Notes under the pieces: model-generated | Databases searched by the model: none | What the model saw: only the letters and a program-made list of their open reading frames with translations | What the model was told of the DNA's origin: nothing | Part shown: positions 41,857 to 51,162 of the stretch, in pieces | How positions within the stretch are numbered: position 1 is the first letter of the stretch | Layout of the letters: each line of letters begins with the position of its first letter | Made by a program: the position numbers and the translations under genes | Source: Vibrio penaeicida | GTDB lineage: Bacteria; Pseudomonadota; Gammaproteobacteria; Enterobacterales; Vibrionaceae | Assembly: GCF_030689305.1 (NCBI RefSeq) | Contig: NZ_JAUYVM010000019.1 | Span: 1-64,000 of the forward strand | DNA: 64,000 bases | Reading direction: 5' to 3'

Positions 41857-43014
41857 ATGAATAAGATTTTTAAACCCAGCCTTATCGCAATGGCAGTTAG
41901 CAGTGTTGCATTTACCGCTTTTCCAACCATCGCTGAAGAAACCGATGCTAAGTACGATGTATACGGCATTATTGCTGTTCAAGCTCATTATCGTGACTAC
42001 GAAAACTCCCCGAGCCTAACAGGTTTTCAAACCAATAATGAGAGCCGAATTGGGTTTAGGGGCTCTAAACAATTCCAAAATCTTGGACCAAAATTTATTT
42101 GGCAAATTGAAGGGGGTTATGTCGACCCTTCTTATTCTGATCACACATCAAACGGTGGCTTTGGTGAAAGGGATACCTTTGTCGGATTCGAAGATTTTGA
42201 GTCGTTTGGTCAAGTTCGAATTGGTCGTGTATTAACACCGCTTTACGAAGTGGTCGACTGGCCAGGTGCTAACCCAGGTTTGGGTGATGTTTGGGATTGG
42301 GGTGGCTTAATCGGCGGTGCAAAATTCCAAGACCGCTCATCGAATACCGTTCGTTGGGATTCACCAGAATGGGGAGGAATGACATTTGATGTTGCATACG
42401 GCAGAACCAAAGCCGCCGCAACTGGAAACGATGAAGGTTGGTGGCAAGGTGCAGCAGCGCATTACAAGGTCGGACCTTTCCAATTTGATGCTGCATATGA
42501 AGTAAACCGAAACACAGCGGAAAGCTTCCAAGATGGTACGTTAGACACTGGCGCACACGATCCAAGTACCAAACAAACCTTCAACCGAATTTGGGACAAC
42601 AATACTTATTTAGTCGGCGTACAAGGCTGGTTTGAAAACGGTATTTCTTTCTTTGCACAATATCGAATTCAAGATGCTGAAGTCACCGAAGGCATTGATT
42701 CTGGTCGCGAAGAGAAACAAAACGCAATGACGTCGGGCCTAATGTACAACACGGGCGACTGGCAGTTTAAAGTCGGCTACACCAAAAATTTCGAACTTGA
42801 AGTCAATGGTGAAAAAGTGGAGGACAGCTCAGACGACGTTATCTCTGCTCAGGCAATGTACTTTGTTGACCCATCTGCCGTGCTTTATGTACGTGCGCGC
42901 GATGTCACCATGGGCGGTAATACCGTCGATTCTGGCAATACAGGTATGACATACGATCGCTGGAAGTCTGATTCTTTCAACGAGGTTTCCGTGGGAGTTG
43001 AATACTACTTTTAA
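41857..43014 (+). CDS. Gram-negative general porin
   Basis: The 385-residue precursor starts MNKIFKPSLIAMAVSSVAF with cleavage near TIA-EE. The mature part is a 16-strand trimeric porin pattern: YDVYGIIAVQAHYRDY, NNESRIGFRGSKQF, GFEDFESFGQVRIGRVLTPLYE and, before the end, FNEVSVGVEYYF with the C-terminal Phe. FxGRxxTxxxE in the first third is the porin loop-3 region. The start is chosen by its AGGAG site and signal peptide; the frame extends to 41791 without these. It lets small hydrophilic solutes cross the outer membrane; selectivity is unknown. Confidence 0.93.
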   Translation: MNKIFKPSLIAMAVSSVAFTAFPTIAEETDAKYDVYGIIAVQAHYRDYENSPSLTGFQTNNESRIGFRGSKQFQNLGPKFIWQIEGGYVDPSYSDHTSNGGFGERDTFVGFEDFESFGQVRIGRVLTPLYEVVDWPGANPGLGDVWDWGGLIGGAKFQDRSSNTVRWDSPEWGGMTFDVAYGRTKAAATGNDEGWWQGAAAHYKVGPFQFDAAYEVNRNTAESFQDGTLDTGAHDPSTKQTFNRIWDNNTYLVGVQGWFENGISFFAQYRIQDAEVTEGIDSGREEKQNAMTSGLMYNTGDWQFKVGYTKNFELEVNGEKVEDSSDDVISAQAMYFVDPSAVLYVRARDVTMGGNTVDSGNTGMTYDRWKSDSFNEVSVGVEYYF

Positions 43015-43034
43015 CTCATTTAAATCATAATTTC

Positions 43035-43056
43035 AGGGCGAGTTTATACTCGCCCT
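43035..43056 (+). terminator. Hairpin terminator after the porin gene
   Basis: AGGGCGAGT and ACTCGCCCT pair perfectly around TTAT, 20 bp after the porin stop. The following CTCCGTTTC is only weakly T-rich, so it may be a partial terminator, allowing read-through to the YccT-like gene. Confidence 0.7.
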
Positions 43057-43092
43057 ACTCCGTTTCTGTATATTATTTTTCCGGTGCTTCTT

Positions 43093-43719
43093 ATGCGAAT
43101 AACACATACATTCACCTTACTCTTGGCGCTTTTCTCTTTCTCAACAGTCGCCTCTACTCATCGTATAGAAATCAGCAAGGAGATGACTCCTAGAACCTTA
43201 AACGGGCAGAAAGTAGAGAGTAACTGGATAAAGTCAGACTCATCTGTCGAACTGGGTTCTGGCATTAACCAGCTTGTCGTAACAATTGGGCAGATTGTTG
43301 TGGAAGATGGACGACGAACTAAATATTACTCCCAACCCTATATCCTTTTATTCGAAACGAATGATTCACTTTCCCTTAGCTACGAAACATTCCGCACCAT
43401 AGAAGATGCACGTCAATTTGAGAAAAACCCGCAATTTGAACTTACCAACTCTACGGGTAAGCAGGTCAACTTCAAAATAGACTCTGTTCATATTGGAGGA
43501 CTTCAAACACGTCAAGACTTCGAATCTTCAATCAAAAAATACAACGAGAATGGGCGAGGAGAAGCAGTGCTTAGCCACTCCGAACCTATTGCCTCCTTAA
43601 GATCTTCCACAAGCTCAAAAGATACTCACACTATTTCAAGTGTAAAATCTGGTTTTTTGTCCCTTAATGAAATGGAGCAAAGACGCTTTATGGGCTGGGC
43701 GCTGGAAAACCTTAAGTAG
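43093..43719 (+). CDS. DUF2057 (YccT/UPF0319) family exported protein
   Basis: A 208-residue precursor beginning MRITHTFTLLLALFSFSTVAS. It shows the DUF2057 plan: RTLNGQKVESNWIKSDSSVEL, LGSGINQLVVTIGQIVVEDG, then YSQPYILLFE. Function of the family is not known in detail. A GTG three codons upstream (43084) is possible but neither start has a good ribosome-binding site, so translation might be weak or coupled. It sits 78 bp after the porin, probably partly co-transcribed. Confidence 0.85.
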   Translation: MRITHTFTLLLALFSFSTVASTHRIEISKEMTPRTLNGQKVESNWIKSDSSVELGSGINQLVVTIGQIVVEDGRRTKYYSQPYILLFETNDSLSLSYETFRTIEDARQFEKNPQFELTNSTGKQVNFKIDSVHIGGLQTRQDFESSIKKYNENGRGEAVLSHSEPIASLRSSTSSKDTHTISSVKSGFLSLNEMEQRRFMGWALENLK

Positions 43720-43735
43720 CGAACATAGTAAAAAT

Positions 43736-43754
43736 GCGGGCACCGCAAGCCCGC
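43736..43754 (+). terminator. GC-rich hairpin after the YccT-like gene
   Basis: GCGGGC pairs with GCCCGC around seven bases, 16 bp after the stop at 43719. No T run follows, so its strength as a terminator is doubtful. Confidence 0.5.
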
Positions 43755-43984
43755 CAAGTTCTAGCTCCAAATGAGGCGTGGCAACTAAAATTACCAATAT
43801 GCGAAAGCATCATCAGAACATTGAATGTAAAAGAAGACACACCGTATAAATTGATAACTAGTTTGATTCTCAAAATAGGAAATCAAAAAGCAATGACATA
43901 AACTTGTTTAAAAACAAAGTAATACGTTAGCAATATATTGGCATCACCTTTGCAATCTAAAGCATATAGCGCAAAGGAAACCAT

Positions 43985-45379
43985 ATGCCACCAATTAACC
44001 CGACATCTGAAATTGAAACACACAGAGGCTCAGCAATTGCACTGACGACCTTGTGTGCGGCTATTGGGGTGCTTTGGTACTTTGTCCCCCACCCCGCAAT
44101 TCCAGTTGCTTTGGCGGTGGCACCGTTTGCTCTGCTTCTCACCATTCACTATCCGGTGTTACTGGCACTTTTATTTATCGTATTTTCGTATTTTCGTATT
44201 CACGAAGCGTTCCCATTTCTCATGCCTTTTAGAATCCCACTTCTACTTTCGCTTGGGACGTTGTTTACCTTTTTTTGGCACATTGCCATTTCAAGAAGCA
44301 TTCAATTCAAACCGTGCAAAGAACTAATGTGGCTAGCACTCTTCTTCATGGTTGTCACAATGGGTATTGTATTCGCGAGTAATAAAACGGCGTCTATCAA
44401 CTACTTCACCAGTACTTACGTAAAAATCGCCATTATGACGCCAGTATTAACGTGGATCCTGACCAACCCTAGCCACTTTAGGCTCGCCATCCGGCTGTTT
44501 TGTTTTGCTGGGTTGGCTGTTGCTTTCGTGGCAATTTCGAACAAGCTTGCAGGCATCGGAATTGTAGAGGGTAGCCGAGTCACAATAGGGCGGAGTTTTC
44601 AATCCGTACTGGGCGATCCGAATGACCTGTCGCTCGTACTTTTATTCCCATTCTCATTTGCGATAGCGCAAATCCTTGCCCCAGGAATGACGCGATTAGA
44701 AAGATTGCTAGGTATTGCATCAGCAATGTTCATTGTTTGGGCAATTATTGCCACACAAAGCCGAGGCGGTCTGCTGGGAATGGCCAGTGTTGTGGGCATC
44801 TTCGCTTACCGTAGAGTGAAATCCAAATCACTTCTGATAATGGGAGGCACCTTACTCATGATGGTGTTGTACCTAGCAGCTGGTATAAGTGGAAGGAAGT
44901 CTGGAGGCGCTGCTGAGGAAGGCATAGATGAATCCGCAATGGGCAGGCTTCATGCGTGGGAAGCGGCGTTTAAAATGGCGGTAGATAACCCGTTAACAGG
45001 CGTGGGAATCGATAATTACCTCTACAACTATTTTTTCTACAGCAGTTACTGGGATGGGATGAATCATGCCGTTCATAGCTCTTGGTTTGGCGTTCTTGCT
45101 GAATCTGGTTTTTTAGGTCTGGCACTGTTTATCGCCATGATCGTCACCATGTTTAAAACATCCATTTCTTCGGTCAGAACGGTCAGCGAAAACCCTGATA
45201 ATTACCCACCAATCACCTACGTAATGAGTGAAGGGACACTCGCTGGGCTCATTGCATTTTGTGTTTCCGGCTCTTTCCTAACTCAAGGATACACCTGGCC
45301 TATATACATATTGCTTGCACTCACTGTCGCCAATTTCAATTACATAAATCAAAGTAAGGAGACACAAAATGGACAATAG
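43985..45379 (+). CDS. O-antigen ligase / Wzy-type polymerase family membrane protein
   Basis: A 464-residue polytopic protein with about 12 hydrophobic segments. The Wzy_C/WaaL signature region lies near residues 300-350: AMGRLHAWEAAFKMAVDNPLTGVGIDNY and HAVHSSWFGVLAESGFLGL, where the large periplasmic loop carries the His residues typical of ligases. Such enzymes transfer or polymerise undecaprenyl-linked glycans, or glycosylate proteins. AAAGGAAA precedes the ATG. An acyltransferase gene overlaps its end by 11 bp. No other polysaccharide gene is nearby, so the substrate must be made elsewhere. Confidence 0.88.
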   Translation: MPPINPTSEIETHRGSAIALTTLCAAIGVLWYFVPHPAIPVALAVAPFALLLTIHYPVLLALLFIVFSYFRIHEAFPFLMPFRIPLLLSLGTLFTFFWHIAISRSIQFKPCKELMWLALFFMVVTMGIVFASNKTASINYFTSTYVKIAIMTPVLTWILTNPSHFRLAIRLFCFAGLAVAFVAISNKLAGIGIVEGSRVTIGRSFQSVLGDPNDLSLVLLFPFSFAIAQILAPGMTRLERLLGIASAMFIVWAIIATQSRGGLLGMASVVGIFAYRRVKSKSLLIMGGTLLMMVLYLAAGISGRKSGGAAEEGIDESAMGRLHAWEAAFKMAVDNPLTGVGIDNYLYNYFFYSSYWDGMNHAVHSSWFGVLAESGFLGLALFIAMIVTMFKTSISSVRTVSENPDNYPPITYVMSEGTLAGLIAFCVSGSFLTQGYTWPIYILLALTVANFNYINQSKETQNGQ

Positions 45380-46433
45380 AATACCGTCGCTCGACGGACT
45401 TAGAGCCGCGTCCATTGGGTTGGTATGCTTGGGTCACTTGGTTGGCACAGTTAACTTCCCTACTATTTTTGGTCCTTTGCAAAGCTTGGGAAACTTTGGG
45501 GTAAAAGTATTCTTTGTAATTTCAGGTTTTTTAATCACTACCTTACTTTTAAATGAGCTTAAAAAAACGAACAGAATTAACTTGTCTCAGTTCTTCATTA
45601 GACGTGTATTTCGCCTGTTCCCCGCTTTCTATTTCTATATTTTATGCATCGCAATAGCGGAGCATTTTGGCTGGCTTTCTCTCATGTCTGGTGACCTGTT
45701 CCATGCCGTGACGTATACGATGAACTACCACCATGAACGCGAATGGTGGCTCAATCACACATGGTCTCTCGCAGTAGAAGAACAATTTTATTTGCTGTGG
45801 CCATTGCTCCTTACGCTACTTGGTCGTCACCATGCCAAATACCTTCTTGTTGCCACGATTATTATCGTGCCATGCATAAGAGGTTGGATGCTTTTTGGTT
45901 TGGAAAGCTCACCTTCAGCCTTAACGCGTGAATTTCAAGCTATCGCTGACGCGCTGGCTATGGGGTGCGCATTAGCCTATCTAAAAGAAAGTGGATTTAA
46001 ATTACCCAACTACTTTGCATCAGCGTGGTTTGTTGTCGTGCCCGTCTGCATGATTCTGATTCCAAGTGTGATGTACAAAATCCAGCCCAACTGGTTTTAT
46101 ATTGGTGGGCAAACGTTCATCAATGTATGTGCGGCATTGATGATTTTGCGCTACAGCCAGTTCAATCAAGGTCTGAGTTTCAAACTATTAAATAGCAAAC
46201 CCGCAATTTGGCTTGGTGCACTCAGTTACTCACTTTACTTATGGCAAGAACCTTTCCTCAACAGTTGGACGCAAGCATGGTATGCCACTTGGCCAGTCAA
46301 CCTTGTTCTCGCCTTCGGTTTTGCACTGATTTCTTACTACTTAATTGAAAGACCTGGATTGCAGTTGAGGAAAAAATGGCAATCATCCAGATCATCACAT
46401 CGTGGTATTTCTATTGATAAGTCGAAAGCGTAG
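45369..46433 (+). CDS. Acyltransferase 3 family (OafA-like) membrane protein
   Basis: A 354-residue integral-membrane O-acyltransferase. It opens RIPSLDGLRAASIGLVCLGHL, containing the catalytic-region R/H pattern of the family, then FGVKVFFVISGFLITTLLL and HTWSLAVEEQFYLLWPLLL. About ten helices follow. It would acetylate or succinylate a cell-surface glycan. AAGGAG precedes the ATG. The start overlaps the ligase-like gene by 11 bp, so the two are coupled and probably modify and assemble the same glycan. Confidence 0.93.
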   Translation: MDNRIPSLDGLRAASIGLVCLGHLVGTVNFPTIFGPLQSLGNFGVKVFFVISGFLITTLLLNELKKTNRINLSQFFIRRVFRLFPAFYFYILCIAIAEHFGWLSLMSGDLFHAVTYTMNYHHEREWWLNHTWSLAVEEQFYLLWPLLLTLLGRHHAKYLLVATIIIVPCIRGWMLFGLESSPSALTREFQAIADALAMGCALAYLKESGFKLPNYFASAWFVVVPVCMILIPSVMYKIQPNWFYIGGQTFINVCAALMILRYSQFNQGLSFKLLNSKPAIWLGALSYSLYLWQEPFLNSWTQAWYATWPVNLVLAFGFALISYYLIERPGLQLRKKWQSSRSSHRGISIDKSKA

Positions 46434-46555
46434 CAAAATTGAGGATAACCATAGAAATGTTAAACCCAGTTGGGATTAAAGCAGGAATAGCACTACGCTA
46501 GAGTGACGTAACAACAGATACTTCACGACGGCACTTATTCAATAAGGAGTTCACC

Positions 46556-46927
46556 ATGGAATTGGGCGCTTTTTCTGTCAGCTTGAACGTAAAAGACCTT
46601 CAAGCATCAAAGCAATTTTACGAAGCACTTGGTTTTTCAGTTTTTGCGGGAAATGAATCTGAAAACTGGTTAATTCTATCTAATGGCGATCATAAAATCG
46701 GGCTATTTCAGGGGATGTTTGAGAAAAACATGCTCACATTCAACCCAGGATGGACGCAAGATTGCAGTACATTAAGTGAATTCTCTGACGTGAGAGACAT
46801 TCAAAATCACTTAAAAAAAGCGGGGATTGAATTAACGATGACCGCCGATGAATCGACATCAGGACCCGCTAGTATCATGCTTGAAGATCCTGATGGTAAT
46901 CCGATTCTTTTAGACCAACACGTGTAA
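46556..46927 (+). CDS. VOC-family (glyoxalase-fold) protein
   Basis: A 123-residue single-module vicinal-oxygen-chelate protein. FSVSLNVKDLQASKQFYEALGF opens the beta-alpha-beta-beta-beta module and MLEDPDGNPILLDQH closes it, the usual end of VOC proteins. The canonical metal-ligand pattern is incomplete to my eye (the N-terminal His is replaced by Ser in FSVSLNV), so it may bind a ligand rather than catalyse. AAGGAG precedes the ATG. It stands in its own short unit. Confidence 0.88.
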   Translation: MELGAFSVSLNVKDLQASKQFYEALGFSVFAGNESENWLILSNGDHKIGLFQGMFEKNMLTFNPGWTQDCSTLSEFSDVRDIQNHLKKAGIELTMTADESTSGPASIMLEDPDGNPILLDQHV

Positions 46928-47012
46928 CGTCACGAAAACACTTACTTTTTCTTGAGAATAAGCAACGATAGGAATAGTTTGAATACCCTATTCACTCAAG
47001 GTAGAAGCGGCA

Positions 47013-47408
47013 ATGATTTCTGTTCACTATTCATACCGAGAAGGCGATAGCAAAGAGCCTTCTCATTTTTCCTCTGAAAATGCGACCGTAGAGCATATCA
47101 CATCAATCATTACTGAATACCCGTGGGATACGGAAAGTGAACTACCCAGTGAAGAACACGCTGGTGGAGCTGTTTTTATTGAGTTTACAAATAGTGACAA
47201 GCAAACTGCTCTTTTCCAATTAGTCCCCATTGGTGAAGGTCGCTGTATGTTGTTTGTCGATGTAATACTTAAAAAAGGGGTTCTCGGATTTTTTGGGAAG
47301 AAAGCAGTATCTCGAACGTTTGATGACCATTCCGTTGTAAAATTCAGCAAAAACATAAAGGCTTATTGTGAATCGAGCATCAGCGAACTTTATGGCAAAT
47401 TCTCGTAA
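47013..47408 (+). CDS. Hypothetical cytoplasmic protein
   Basis: A 131-residue protein without signal peptide or membrane helix. It is acidic in its first half (EHITSIITEYPWDTESELPSEEHAGG). The second half has LFVDVILKKGVLGFFGKKAVSRTFDDHSVVKF, then a short helix. The arrangement of strands suggests a small alpha/beta domain. I recognise no family. A possible AAGG ribosome-binding site stands well before the ATG, with weaker support nearer. It may be co-transcribed with the VOC gene 85 bp upstream. Confidence 0.6.
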   Translation: MISVHYSYREGDSKEPSHFSSENATVEHITSIITEYPWDTESELPSEEHAGGAVFIEFTNSDKQTALFQLVPIGEGRCMLFVDVILKKGVLGFFGKKAVSRTFDDHSVVKFSKNIKAYCESSISELYGKFS

Positions 47409-47428
47409 CACTTAAGCTGCCAAATAAT

Positions 47429-48316
47429 CTAATCGAGATACATTGAGGCGTATTCGCAAAACCAGCGGTTGACCGTAGAGTGTATAGGCAAGTTTTCATT
47501 CCCCACGCGACTAAAAACACTGAACGGTATTTTGTAGTCTTTGGCAAGCAATGCGCTTTCTTTTTTGATTAGTTCCCCCTTTTCAACCCAATATCGAGTT
47601 CTATGTTGTGGCAAATATGCCCAACCATTTGTGCGTAGAAAAGTAAGCAATAAGCTGAAATCATTAATTTTTCTTGTGTGGTTAGCAAATGATTTAATGA
47701 TGCTATCGTTGCCTCGCTCTTCTAGCTGATACTGAATACTGTTGTGAATATCATCCATAGATATCAACTTTTTTGACGCCCAGTCGGAGTCTTTCCCCAC
47801 ATATAGCCCAAATGGGACATAACCTAAATGTGTAAACTGCACTGGCTTTTCTGCATAAGCCATTCCTTTGCTCGATAACAATGCAAAATCCATCTCACCA
47901 GCCATCAGAAAGTCCAAACATTCTTCGCGACTACTGGCGATCCAATGTACGCGAAGATTGGGGTAATGCAGTAAAGATAGCGCTTCTATTTTTTCGATAA
48001 AATCCACTGGAAAACAGGACTCATAGCCAATTTTCAGTTCATCAATGCCCTTTTCAAACAAAGAATGCCCGTACTGCACTAATGATTGGTTCTGAATCGT
48101 TACAATTCGAACCTGATTGATCAACTTTTCTGCATATTCAGTAGGAACCGCTTTCCGTCCAATGATTGAAAAGAGTTCCAGCCCTAAGCAATCTTCATAA
48201 GCTTTAACCAGCTCTCTTATTGTCGTCCTGTCTTTTTTAAGTCTTTTTGCGGCCGCACTGTACGAACCATTTTCATATACCTCAACAAAGGCATTCAACT
48301 GATCGAGAGTATGCAT
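47429..48316 (-). CDS. LysR-family transcriptional regulator, divergent from a MATE gene
   Basis: A 295-residue LysR-type protein. The N-terminal helix-turn-helix is LDQLNAFVEVYENGSYSAAAKRLKKDRTTIREL. The effector domain begins near residue 90 (ELKIGYESCFPVDFIEKIEAL). The start at 48316 has AGGAT five bases before it. The DNA-recognition stretch KRLKKDRTTIRELV is unusually basic relative to the common AAxxLxxSQPAVS pattern. It faces the MATE-type gene across a 99-bp gap, so it may regulate that exporter. Confidence 0.88.
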   Translation of the reverse strand: MHTLDQLNAFVEVYENGSYSAAAKRLKKDRTTIRELVKAYEDCLGLELFSIIGRKAVPTEYAEKLINQVRIVTIQNQSLVQYGHSLFEKGIDELKIGYESCFPVDFIEKIEALSLLHYPNLRVHWIASSREECLDFLMAGEMDFALLSSKGMAYAEKPVQFTHLGYVPFGLYVGKDSDWASKKLISMDDIHNSIQYQLEERGNDSIIKSFANHTRKINDFSLLLTFLRTNGWAYLPQHRTRYWVEKGELIKKESALLAKDYKIPFSVFSRVGNENLPIHSTVNRWFCEYASMYLD

Positions 48317-48415
48317 AGTCATCCTGCAATTTGAAGGGATTTCCCCATCAAGGTTGGTTATTAGATGGAGATGTTAACACGTTAATATTAAACCAAACAC
48401 CCAACGAATACTTCT

Positions 48416-49804
48416 ATGACCACTCGGAACTTAGCTCTCAAAAAAGGTAAATCTGGATATATGAATATCGCTTTGCTAAAAAGTGCCCTCATGATTGCCA
48501 TACCTGTCACGCTTCAAACTTTATTCTTTTCGAGCAAAGGGTTAATAGATCTAATGATGATCGGTCAACTTTCAGAAGAGAATATAGCTGCAATGGGAGT
48601 GGGCAGCCGAGCACTCTTCGTTGCAACCATTTTACTTTCCGGTGTCACGGCCGGCGGAGCAATGCTAGTTGCGCAGTTTCATGGTGCGCGTAAGGGAAAA
48701 CGAATAAGCCAAAGCACAGCACTCACTTGGCTTATGACCAGCCTTTTTGCAATCGCTCCTATACTACTTTTTGCTACTTATGGCGCTGATATCGTTGGGT
48801 TATCATCTGGTGATGATAATGTGCGCCATCTTGGTCATCAATATTTGACAATTACGGGAATAAGCCTACTTTTTATCGCTTATTCCACCAGTATAGCCGC
48901 GGCTCTCCGATCAACACATCAGGCAACATTAGGCACCCTATTTAGCATCGTTGGAATCACTGTTAATGTGTTTTTAAACTGGGTACTTATATTTGGTCAC
49001 TTGGGTGCGCCAAGCATGGGTTTAAAAGGGGCTGCCATTGCAACATTAATTGCAGCTGGTTTTGAAGCGTTGTGTATCTTTGTGTATCTATATGCTTCTA
49101 AGCACCTTCTTGCTTTCAAAGCACGTGATTTATTTGCTTCTCTCCGCCCAAAATATATCCGTCAATTTTGGACGCTTTCTCTCCCAACTACGTTCAATTT
49201 CTTAGTTTGGGCAGGCGGACTATTCACCTATACCGCGATCATGGGTCAAGCAAGTGATATAGGGCTAGTCGCTCTAGCCGTTATGACTCCGATTGAATCC
49301 GTTGCTCTTGCGCTGCTCGTGGGAACAGCAAATGCATCGTCGGTTATCGTAGGCAATCAAATTGGGGCAAAAGACTATAATGCAGCTTATTACCAAGCAG
49401 TATTTTTCACCGTTGCAGCCATAGTCCTTACCTTGTGCGTTGCTGTCGCTTTGTACTTATTACGCACTCCAATTCTCAACACATTTACTTCCCTTTCAGC
49501 CGAAGCCCGACTGTTGGCAGAAACGTTTTATACAATTTTATGCTTCGGGATTGTGCTTAGGTCACTACCGACCAATATGGTTGTCGGCGTTCTTAGGGCT
49601 GGTGGAGACGTTAAATTCTGTTTGTATCAAGACATATTTACACAATGGTTTTTTGGTATACCTATCGCTGCTTTCTGCGCCTTATTCATCGGTCTACCAC
49701 CAGAAGCAATTTACGCTACGTTCTTTTTGGAAACACTTTTCAAATGGGTAGCATGCCTGTATCGCTTTCGCAGCAAGAAATGGATCCATCAACTCGCCCA
49801 CTAA
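48416..49804 (+). CDS. MATE-family multidrug/metabolite exporter
   Basis: A 462-residue transporter with twelve membrane helices in two homologous halves, each starting with a helix such as LKSALMIAIPVTLQTLFFSSKGLIDLMMIGQL and PKYIRQFWTLSLPTTFNFLVW. It belongs to the NorM branch, using Na+ or H+ antiport. The ATG at 48416 lacks a clear ribosome-binding site; the ATG at 48461 (MNIALLK) has GGTAAA/GGAT before it and may be the real start. A LysR regulator diverges upstream and a small membrane protein gene follows after 12 bp. Confidence 0.9.
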   Translation: MTTRNLALKKGKSGYMNIALLKSALMIAIPVTLQTLFFSSKGLIDLMMIGQLSEENIAAMGVGSRALFVATILLSGVTAGGAMLVAQFHGARKGKRISQSTALTWLMTSLFAIAPILLFATYGADIVGLSSGDDNVRHLGHQYLTITGISLLFIAYSTSIAAALRSTHQATLGTLFSIVGITVNVFLNWVLIFGHLGAPSMGLKGAAIATLIAAGFEALCIFVYLYASKHLLAFKARDLFASLRPKYIRQFWTLSLPTTFNFLVWAGGLFTYTAIMGQASDIGLVALAVMTPIESVALALLVGTANASSVIVGNQIGAKDYNAAYYQAVFFTVAAIVLTLCVAVALYLLRTPILNTFTSLSAEARLLAETFYTILCFGIVLRSLPTNMVVGVLRAGGDVKFCLYQDIFTQWFFGIPIAAFCALFIGLPPEAIYATFFLETLFKWVACLYRFRSKKWIHQLAH

Positions 49805-49816
49805 GGAATATTGAAT

Positions 49817-50038
49817 ATGAATACCGTTTTGAACTGGTTACCTACAATAATGCTGTATTCCGCCGTTATCATGGTCAGCATATACATTCACTTCAACTAC
49901 CTGAAAGATGAGAAAGGTCGAGAAGCATTTTTGAAGTCTCTGTGGGAGGGTATGAAGAACACATCGCACGCAGAAAACTTAAGAAACCTAGGTTACGATT
50001 TAGACAAAGACACGCCCAGTCAATCGAAGCGCAACTAG
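49817..50038 (+). CDS. Small membrane protein downstream of the MATE gene
   Basis: A 73-residue protein with one N-terminal membrane helix (LPTIMLYSAVIMVSIYIHFNYL, about 7-28) and a basic/acidic cytoplasmic tail (DEKGREAFLKSLWEGMKNTS). AAGGAA stands before the ATG at 49817; a TTG two codons upstream is the other option. It begins 12 bp after the MATE stop, so it is co-transcribed and may be an accessory subunit. No family is recognised. Confidence 0.65.
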   Translation: MNTVLNWLPTIMLYSAVIMVSIYIHFNYLKDEKGREAFLKSLWEGMKNTSHAENLRNLGYDLDKDTPSQSKRN

Positions 50039-50355
50039 TTTTATTCTAATAACGTCGTTTTTATTAGGTGTACAGTAATCTACTAAAATCTCATTGAGAC
50101 TATTTTTTACACATCGCTCTCAACTAAACATGATGTACTACCCAAAAATGTAATATGTAAAAATCTTTTTGCGCTTTAAAAATAAAGTTATGAGCTCAAA
50201 TTGCAGAGAGTTATCTCACTGGAATATTGGTCACCCTAAATGTTCTAAAAACAAGTTTGACGCTCCGTAATGTGGCTCCTAAAGTTTGCTATACCCGTTG
50301 TTGTTCTGATTAACAATAATCGGTCCGTCAAACACTAAACATAGGAGCCATCATT

Positions 50356-50577
50356 ATGAAAAGAGCCAGTTCAGCCTACCGCCTTCAAATGATCAAAGAA
50401 GTCGCTACACGGAACCAAGAGCAACCTAATGATGACCCTATGGCAAGTTACATACGGCAGATTCTAGAGGAAGAGCCACTGAAAGAACAACGCATGGAAT
50501 CCCAACATCGATTTGTTGGCGCGCATTTTGACGAACAAGCTGGCGGTTGGATAGACGACCGCTGGAATATGAAGTAG
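50356..50577 (+). CDS. Small hypothetical soluble protein
   Basis: A 73-residue charged, soluble protein (MKRASSAYRLQMIKEVATRN to GAHFDEQAGGWIDDRWNMK) with no hydrophobic segment. A strong AGGAG lies eight bases before the ATG, and a terminator follows, so it looks like a genuine single-gene unit. The 317-bp gap before it (50039-50355) is AT-rich and gene-free, with only a weak CTAATAA/TTATTAG stem at about 50045-50066. I do not recognise a family. Confidence 0.65.
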   Translation: MKRASSAYRLQMIKEVATRNQEQPNDDPMASYIRQILEEEPLKEQRMESQHRFVGAHFDEQAGGWIDDRWNMK

Positions 50578-50614
50578 CCGTTCAAAAACCAGCTCTGTTG
50601 ATACAAAAAAGATT

Positions 50615-50650
50615 CAAAAGCCAGTAGTAATAAATGACTGGCTTTTGTAT
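50615..50650 (+). terminator. Rho-independent terminator after the small gene at 50356
   Basis: CAAAAGCCAGT and ACTGGCTTTTG form an 11-bp perfect stem around 11 bases, followed by TATTTTT. It lies 38 bp after the stop. Confidence 0.88.
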
Positions 50651-50742
50651 TTTTAACCGTTCGGTATTCTAAGAAAAAACCTCAAATACATTACCTTGGC
50701 TTCAGCAGAACTGGCTAATACAGACTATTCTAATGATAGTAT

Positions 50743-51024
50743 TATACCCAAGTGACCTCAAGGTGCCTGGTTCAGCGACCTCTCTACCAAAGAATAGGGA
50801 ACTGGCTTTCAGGCAAGGCGCCGATATGTAGATCTAGTCATTCTAAATCAAACATCGGCAACGAAGTATGAAAACCAGTTAAACTCGCCCTTGGGAGCCC
50901 ATAGTCTTTCCCATTTCCTCGTCAAAGAGCTTGGAAAGGATTCATCATTCCGCTGCGCTCTTCTCCTTGAACTGGAACAGACTATGAGGCTCTGAATCCT
51001 GCATCTTGAGGTCACTTGGGTATA
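50743..51024 (-). repeat. Copy B of the 280-bp structured palindromic repeat
   Basis: Read on the minus strand this closely follows 9688-9968 over its whole length, with scattered substitutions, many of them paired so that the stems remain. The ends are TATACCCAAGTGACCTCAAG on both strands. The inner arm AACTGGCTTTCA is again present, with its partner AAAACCAGTT-type sequence changed by one base. It occupies most of the gap 50655-51162. Small reading frames within it are not shared between the two copies and are not genes. Confidence 0.9.
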
Positions 51025-51162
51025 GAGTTCTTGATGGAATTTTAATCGCATACCTTAGGTGTCTCACTATAAAAGCAATTTTGCATAATAAGATACCAAG
51101 GAATTGCCTACACTCTGGCGACAAAGCAGGCAATATCCCTGCTATAAGTACAGGCTAGGACA

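Noticed and set aside
50848..51133. Small minus-strand reading frames
   Set aside because: They lie mostly in the structured repeat 50743-51024, are not kept open in the other copy, and lack ribosome-binding sites.
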